A stretch of 64,000 nucleotides of DNA. It comes from Chrysoporthe austroafricana. Its lineage: Eukaryota > Ascomycota > Sordariomycetes > Diaporthales > Cryphonectriaceae. The stretch spans positions 2,542,001-2,606,000 of the forward strand of contig JYIP02000006.1 of NCBI GenBank assembly GCA_001051155.2. Reading direction: 5' to 3'. Within the stretch, counting starts at the first letter, position 1; every line of letters starts with the position of its first letter. Of the stretch, positions 58,261-64,000 are shown one piece after another. A model generated the notes under the pieces. The model searched no databases. It was not told the DNA's origin and saw nothing but the letters and a program-made list of their open reading frames with translations. A program made the translations under genes and the position numbers.

Positions 58261-59017
58261 CCCATGGGGCGGTGGGCCGTGGGCAGGCGATGGTTCGAGA
58301 CGGGGCCGGCGGCTGCGAGCTGCGCGTCCCCGAGGGCCTCGACGCTGCCTCCCTCACATTGATGCAACGGTGCTCTCGTGGCAATCGGGTCGGCTGAGGT
58401 CGGATTTTGGCAGCTGAGGCTGAGGTGGACCTCGAAGCTTGAGTTACATGCCATTGCCTTTGTGTTGCATTCGATCGGTCAGGGTTCACAAGGCCCATGA
58501 TCAGATCCGACCAGCGGAGGATGCTGCGGCAGGAGACCAGGAGACGCCAGCGGGTTGACGACATGGGCAGTGCACGTCGCGATGGATGGCGGTGCCGGCG
58601 TGCTCGGGCGGGCAGTCGAGCAGACGGGCAGGCGTCAATGGAGCAGCCATGCGCTCAGGTTGTCCTCCTAGCTCCCGCGACGCGCCCGCGGCAGGGGGGG
58701 TTGGGAGGGGTGATCCAGGTGCGCCGCCACGCCAGCCTGCCCAGCAGTACAGGACGGTACCAACCATCAGGGCCGTCCTGGACGCGAGGTGACGATTGCG
58801 AGCGCGCCCCAAGATCTGCACTTGGCCTGCCTGGAGCAGAGAATGGACGCTGCATTACGTCCACCGACGAGTGGGCTGCAGTCATCGCTGCATAGGCCTA
58901 TGCAAGTTCGAGCGAGAAAGTCGAGGCCTCGATGCAGCTCGGGCCCAAAACAACCTCTGCCGAGTTGCTAGCCCGATGCAGTGCTGATGTAGGCGAAAGG
59001 GGTGAGCTCTGCTGCTC

Positions 59018-59120
59018 GGGGGTGGTGGTGGTGGAGGTCGTGGGTGGTGGTAGTGGTGGTGTGGGTGGTGTGGGTAGCGTGGTGTGGTGTGGTGTGGTAT
59101 GGTGTGGGATAGGATGGGAT
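59018..59120. repeat. GGT/GGTGT purine-pyrimidine simple repeat
   Basis: GGTGGT units grade into TGTGG units and then GGTAT/GGGAT units over about 100 bp. Confidence 0.85.
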
Positions 59121-59418
59121 GCGAGAGCCTTGGAGGTACATGGAGGGCGGTAGAGGGATGGAAAAGCGCCTCACGTAAGCCAGGCGTGCAGGTGCAGCCT
59201 CGGTAGGGGGCACGGCGGGGGGGGTGCCCTGAGCGGTACGTACACCGTCCGCGGGTACCTATACTTGGCCGCCTGCTGCTGTGTACGGATCCGTGCCAAT
59301 CAGGCGTGCTACCACATCACAGCATGCCCTGCCGTGCCCTGCCGTGAGACTGTGGTACGCACCTAGCCGGTAGCCCTGGGTACATAGTAGCACTACCATA
59401 CCATACTGTTAGGTCGAG

Positions 59419-59434
59419 CGCGGTACGTACCGCG
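59419..59434. repeat. 16-bp perfect palindrome centred on GTAC
   Basis: CGCGGTACGTACCGCG is a perfect 16-bp palindrome. Its GGTAC/GTACC and CGCG parts are also the parts of the palindrome at 17588-17601, in reversed order. Confidence 0.85.
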
Positions 59435-60965
59435 GACAGGGTTGACTTCCCGCGTCCACAGCCCACTCACACACACATCCCACACCCCTCGACGCCGTCG
59501 AGCCGTCTCCCACTCCTTCAACCGGCGGCTGCAGATTCTCTGCTGTAACATACGTCGTAGTATCTCGTCAGATCCTGCTACCTATACTTCCTCCTTCCTG
59601 CCCCCAAGGGGAGAATAGCCAGCAGACAGGCCCTCCAATTGCAACGATGCAGCCCTATCTCCTCGTCACCCATGCTTTTGCTCTCCCGGGGCCCGCTTCT
59701 GCTCCTGCTCGTCCCCCAGCGTCATAAGTAAGCTGTACGGTCAGCACGGCAGGGCACTGCACCGCTGGTGCTGGCGGCTGCTCGTCCCCGTCCCCCTCGA
59801 GGCTCGAGGCTATGCCGGCGCGAGGAGTTCTCGCCCCAGACCACGCTGGGTGGGCCCTCGCTCCCCCTTCCCCCCTCCTCGACATGCTACCGTACATACA
59901 TGCCGCTACGCACCCACGCACCTACGCACGCACAACGCTAGCAGCCCGCTGCTGGGTCAGCAAATCCGACCTTGGTTCCAGCACGGCTTGCCAGATGTCT
60001 AGATCCTCACACACAGGCGCTGGGCAGACCCGGGCGCGGGCGAAGGCTTCTAGAATACTGCTCCCGTCACATCGACACAACGTCGTACCCTGGGCCGCGG
60101 GAGCCTCTGGTGCTAGCCGGCCAAGCCCCGCGGCTGTGCCTGTATTCTGCCATAGTGCTACGGACGGACATACTGCGGACTCAGATGCCTCAGACACATA
60201 GTAATCCCACCATTCTCTGCTGTCCCGCGCACCGGTCTAGGCCGTCACTGACACCGTGACCGGCAGACCATTCCATCGGCCACCGGATTGGACAGCTGCC
60301 AGCTGTGCCGCTTGACTCGTGTGAACGGCCACACTGCTCCAGCACTTCTTAAAATGGAGGAACAGTCGCATCGAGCACTGCACCAACCGCTCATCCGCCT
60401 ACCAGGCAAGTCGTGGGGGCCAGGGGAGGTCTCTCGCCGCTCGCCTATCAGCGCTGGCCAGCGACTCCGTGAATCTTACTGGTGTGGGTGGTGCTTCGTT
60501 TCAACAGATCAAGACGCGGCACCGGTGACGAGGTTGTGTACTACATTCCGAGTGCCCTTCGGACACCGACCCAATCAAGTGCCTCCCTCAGCGTCAATCA
60601 GTGATGTGCCTCAGCACCTCAGCACATCCTGTCGTCAAGCTGAGCCCCCACCAGATTGCAATCACACGGCTGTGTGCATCGCCTTGCTACTCTCGTCGTT
60701 GACGAGCTTGGCCTGCTGCTGCGCGTACCCGCGGGGACCACCCAGATCTACGCGCCCGGCTTCCGGACAGACAGAGGGAAAAGGTTAGACACTTGAGGTC
60801 CCCGCTGGTGGGCTCGGCATTGCTCGGCCGACCTCGTCAAGAGGCTGAGCCTGGCAGACCCAGATGCGACATCTTGATTGAACCCATCCAGTCTGCGCAA
60901 AGGTATGGGGCTTCTGAGCCGTGGAGCCCTCCCAGGAAAGAAGCAGCGGTGACTGCTGCTACGGC

Positions 60966-61038
60966 AGACTTATCTCTTAGCCCGACGACTGCAAGGCAGT
61001 GAGTGAGGTAGGTAGCCGAGGTTCGAACTCCGGAGTCT
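60966..61038 (+). pseudogene. tRNA-like relic
   Basis: The segment contains a consensus B box (GGTTCGAACTC, 61020-61030). Its ends can pair as a 5-6-bp acceptor-like stem (AGACTT at 60966-60971 with GAGTCT at 61033-61038), and its length of 73 nt is right for a tRNA. The A box is poor, the T stem has only 3 bp and no clean anticodon arm forms, so it is at best a decayed tRNA or tRNA-derived repeat. Confidence 0.3.
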
Positions 61039-64000
61039 ATCAGCCTACCTAGCAGTGCTAGCCAGCTAGCTTTGGTATCTCCACACATCCACCTGCCTTC
61101 CCGCCGCCGCTGGCGGTGGACTAGTTACTGAGACCGGTAGCAGCTACGTCCAGGCGCGCGTGTGGGCCGCCTCGAGGACTTCAGCGATCTGCTGTGGTGC
61201 TGAGCAGCCAGCTCGAGCCGCAAGCTAGGCCCGCCAGGACTGGGATTGCCGACGTTATTCCTGCTGCGTGACGGCGGCGACACATGCGCCCCCCGTTGTT
61301 AGCTGTAACCTTATTGTCCCCGTCGCTCCTCGGCCACCAGCTCTCCAGCCGCAGCCCACTAGCCCCTTGCGAGATGTCCGCCTGCGGCCAATCCAGGCAG
61401 AGTGGCAACTTGGGGACCTCAGTCAACCCACTTTTGCCCAGCAGCGCGGCGGCCGTCCTGACCTCATTCCTTGGCGCACAGAGGATCAAAAAGCCTGCTA
61501 CACGTTGCGCGCCGGGATGACCCCCTTTAAGGCTGGCCTGGCAGTGCCCAGCGGCCTGGCCACATGAATTTTAGAGGCCGTTAGGTTGGACGGTGAGCTA
61601 GAACAGATCTAGACTCCCGCATTCTTGCGCTTTGATCTCGCAGATCGCCGGCGAGCCCCCGGTATCACAGGCGTCCACGTCAGTCTAGCACGCCTGATTT
61701 TGCCTACTTAGGCGCGAGGTGGTCGGGACTGCTTAGGCGGCGGGAGAGCTCCAAATTAACCCCCTTTCCGCCCGGGCGAGGCTCGGATGTACCACACGGT
61801 ATCTAGGCGTGCTGGGGGGAGAGGGGGTGTCTAGCAAGCTCCGCGCATCGATCTCCCCAGGGCGATCCTGTTTCTCCGTGATTGAATTTAACCTCGGGAG
61901 CCTGAGTGAGCCCAGAGGCACGGGCTTCCGACACGCGCGCTGGCATACGGGCGCCCGATGGTGGGTGGTGGACGTCGGGCAGGCGGTCGGGCAAGCTTCC
62001 ACGATGCGTCCTCCCGCGCCGGGGCGCGTCCAGGCCAGCGGGCTCTGGCCCTGCCGGCGGACGAGCTTCTTCGCAGCCCCTTCCCCACAAGCGAGCGATA
62101 GGCGGCGATCGTGGATTTCTCATCAGCCAAGAGCTCCTCGCGGCCTGACATGATAGGCGGCGCTTGGTGGGGAGCAGAAGGCGTGACAGGCCCGCGGGAC
62201 CGCCGCACGCCTCTGCTGCCGGGGGATCACGTGGGGAGGGGGACGATCGCATAGAGGGCGCAACGCGACTGGCTCGTCCAGAAGCCCTGCGCAGGCTGGG
62301 GCACCCCGACCTGGCGAGGCGGCACTTCTCCAGGGCTGCTGCCCGCATCGCCCTGCCATATACTGGTGAAGGGAAGGGCTGCTCGGTAAGGCGAGCAGGG
62401 GCTCTCCTTGTGGGCGTCTGTATTATTACTTTGTATTAGTACTATAGCGATACGGTCCACGATGGGAAGGCAATCCAATATCAGGGTCCCCACAACGCTG
62501 GGACCACTCGTGTACATCCGGAGACAAGCTCCCTTCGTACCGTGCCGTACCGGTCTCCGAGGTTCTGATCTCCGTCGAACGTATCTTACCGATTTGGGGG
62601 GTTCTGACCGCTTTCTTCCTGCCCGCTGCTACCTGCGTTATGACCGAAATAGCCATCCCCTTGCGCGCGGGCGGTCGGCAGCATCTGCCCAGCCAGCAGC
62701 GGTAGAGTCGGCGCGGCGCCAGAAGAGGGACGAGAGACTTCGTGGGCTCGAGATGCTACCGTCAGGGGCCGCCCGCGCCGCATCGATCGGCGTCGTAATC
62801 GTAGCGGAACCTGGCGTTGCCATGCTACGCCCCGTCCCTACTACCTTGTCACCACCCACTGCAAGGCTCCAGGAACAGGTGCCGCTGGGTCAACCTCCTT
62901 GGTGTGCACGAGCCAGCATCCGCGACGGACGGTAACGCCCTGCGCCACGGGCTATGGGATCAGCGCTGCTGTGGAGGGCGGAGAGCTTGGCTGTTCTATC
63001 TTAGATTCGATCCCGCCGATGTGAGGGCGGTGAGTGTCGCGCGGCAGACCTCGGCCGTGCACGGGCTCGCAGCAGTGCTCTTGTGGGCTGGATATCTGGT
63101 TCACTACCGCGCCCGGTGCACACTCGGACTTGCCACGCCTGCTGGGTGATGCTCGTCCCTGCTGCGTGGACGAACCGCTATCACGGCCATTGCGCTGTCA
63201 CGTTGCTGTGACGGATGCTGGGGGTGCCCTTGGTCCACTTGCTCGCACAGATGAGGGTTCCCCGTGCGCCTGTGGGGGGACGGCATGGACTGGGAGCAAA
63301 CAGTCCTTTGTCATCCCAGTTCCGGAAACTAGACGTGTTTCTATGCAATGCAAGGATATAATAGCTGAAGACCGATCCATGTACATGGGCAGTCTTCGAA
63401 CCCCCCCTTTGTCGGTCATCTTTAGGAATAATGAATATCCTCCAGGTGGAATCGGCCCTACACTTTGCCTTCGGCCATTCTAGTTACGGGACCCTTACCT
63501 ACGCGCATTAAGTCTCCTGGAGCTCCTCTTCGCGCAAAGTAGAAACTGGACGGAACCCGCGGTCGCCGTCCGGACAACGCTGAGCGTAGAGGTTGCAACG
63601 CTTGTGAATATAGGCCTGCGGCTTCAACAGAGGTTCGCGCTGCATGCGCCGCTGCTCTGCAATTCCTCCAGGTGAAAATACAGAGCTCAAATATTAAGTG
63701 AGACATCGTAGCCCGCAATGCAGCAGCCTCGGCCGGCAGTCATTGGATGTGCTCCCTTTGTTAATAACTCTGGCTTGGAAGACCTTCACCGATGATGGGG
63801 AGCTCAAGGTAGATCGTGATGTACCATCATGCAGCACAGATGTCATTCTCCAAGAGACATAAATAGAAGGTAGCTTCTCGGCCTCATTTCACGTTTTTAA
63901 ATCTTCAAAACTAAGCCTGTCTAGTACTATATAACAAGCTAGAAACCCTAGAGCTCGCAATGTTATTCTTTGGAACCTGGAGAGGAACGTCCCAGTGCTT

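Larger units (their letters stand above)
51023..64000. other. 13-kb tract without a supportable gene
   Basis: The first ~300 bases are the promoter side of the Ndt80-family gene. Beyond that no frame exceeds about 190 codons, none has a recognisable domain or signal peptide, and I could not join frames across plausible introns into a convincing protein. Composition is GC-rich, not the AT-rich signature of heavy repeat-induced point mutation. Simple repeats lie at 58224-58260 and 59018-59120, GTAC palindromes at 51626-51639 and 59419-59434, and a tRNA-like relic at 60966-61038. From about 63690 the sequence becomes AT-rich, with a TATA-like word (CATAAATAG) near 63858 that may belong to a gene beyond the window. 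Confidence 0.5.

Noticed and set aside
63385..63410. Minus-strand B-box-like word (GGTTCGAAG) suggesting a tRNA
   Set aside because: No T stem, acceptor stem or A box could be formed around it.

Overview
The window looks like nuclear DNA of a filamentous ascomycete, most likely a Sordariomycete. The genes are GC-rich and carry short introns of about 50-200 nt with GTRAGT-type donors and CTAAC/CTNAC-like branch sites. The gene set is typical of that group: a NACHT NLR-like protein, a NIS1-like secreted protein, a KAR9-family protein, a cutinase-factor-like zinc-cluster regulator, a Grg1/CCG-1 homologue, an orphan seven-helix membrane protein and an Ndt80/VIB-1-type regulator. No virus, plasmid, CRISPR array or bacterial operon is visible.

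Layout. 1-3148: 3' part of a NACHT STAND protein. 4610-5139: two-exon NIS1-like secreted protein behind a TATA box. 6419-7364 (-): short-chain dehydrogenase. 8209-10761 (-): KAR9-family protein with a GAS2-like module and an SxIP motif. 13631-16586 (-): three-exon Zn2Cys6 regulator. 16.6-21.9 kb: no convincing gene. 21871-23013: type II membrane glycosyltransferase-like protein. 24010-24080: tRNA-Glu(CTC). 24309-25928 (-): F-box protein. 26-29.2 kb: confused tract with degenerate repeats, conflicting splice signals and an assembly gap at 29070. 32353-32709: Grg1 homologue. 33605-34607: EBP-family sterol isomerase-like protein. 40861-43060: seven-helix receptor-like protein. 43909-44945 (-): dolichyl-diphosphatase-like PAP2 enzyme. 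45365-46246 (-): small fungal protein resembling DUF2011. 48767-51022 (-): Ndt80-family regulator. 51-64 kb: no gene I can support.

The genes do not form a biosynthetic cluster. They look like a mix of housekeeping genes (dolichol-phosphate recycling, sterol isomerisation, spindle positioning), regulators and environment- or host-facing genes (NLR, NIS1-like, cutinase-factor-like, receptor-like). They are separated by unusually long GC-rich intergenic tracts with many microsatellites and several perfect GTAC-centred palindromes.

Exon coordinates were derived by hand from splice signals and reading-frame continuity. Family names come from recognising motifs, not from a database search. I did not find a clearly new biological system. 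The least explained items are the 26-29 kb tract, the GTAC palindromes and the long gene-free tracts.
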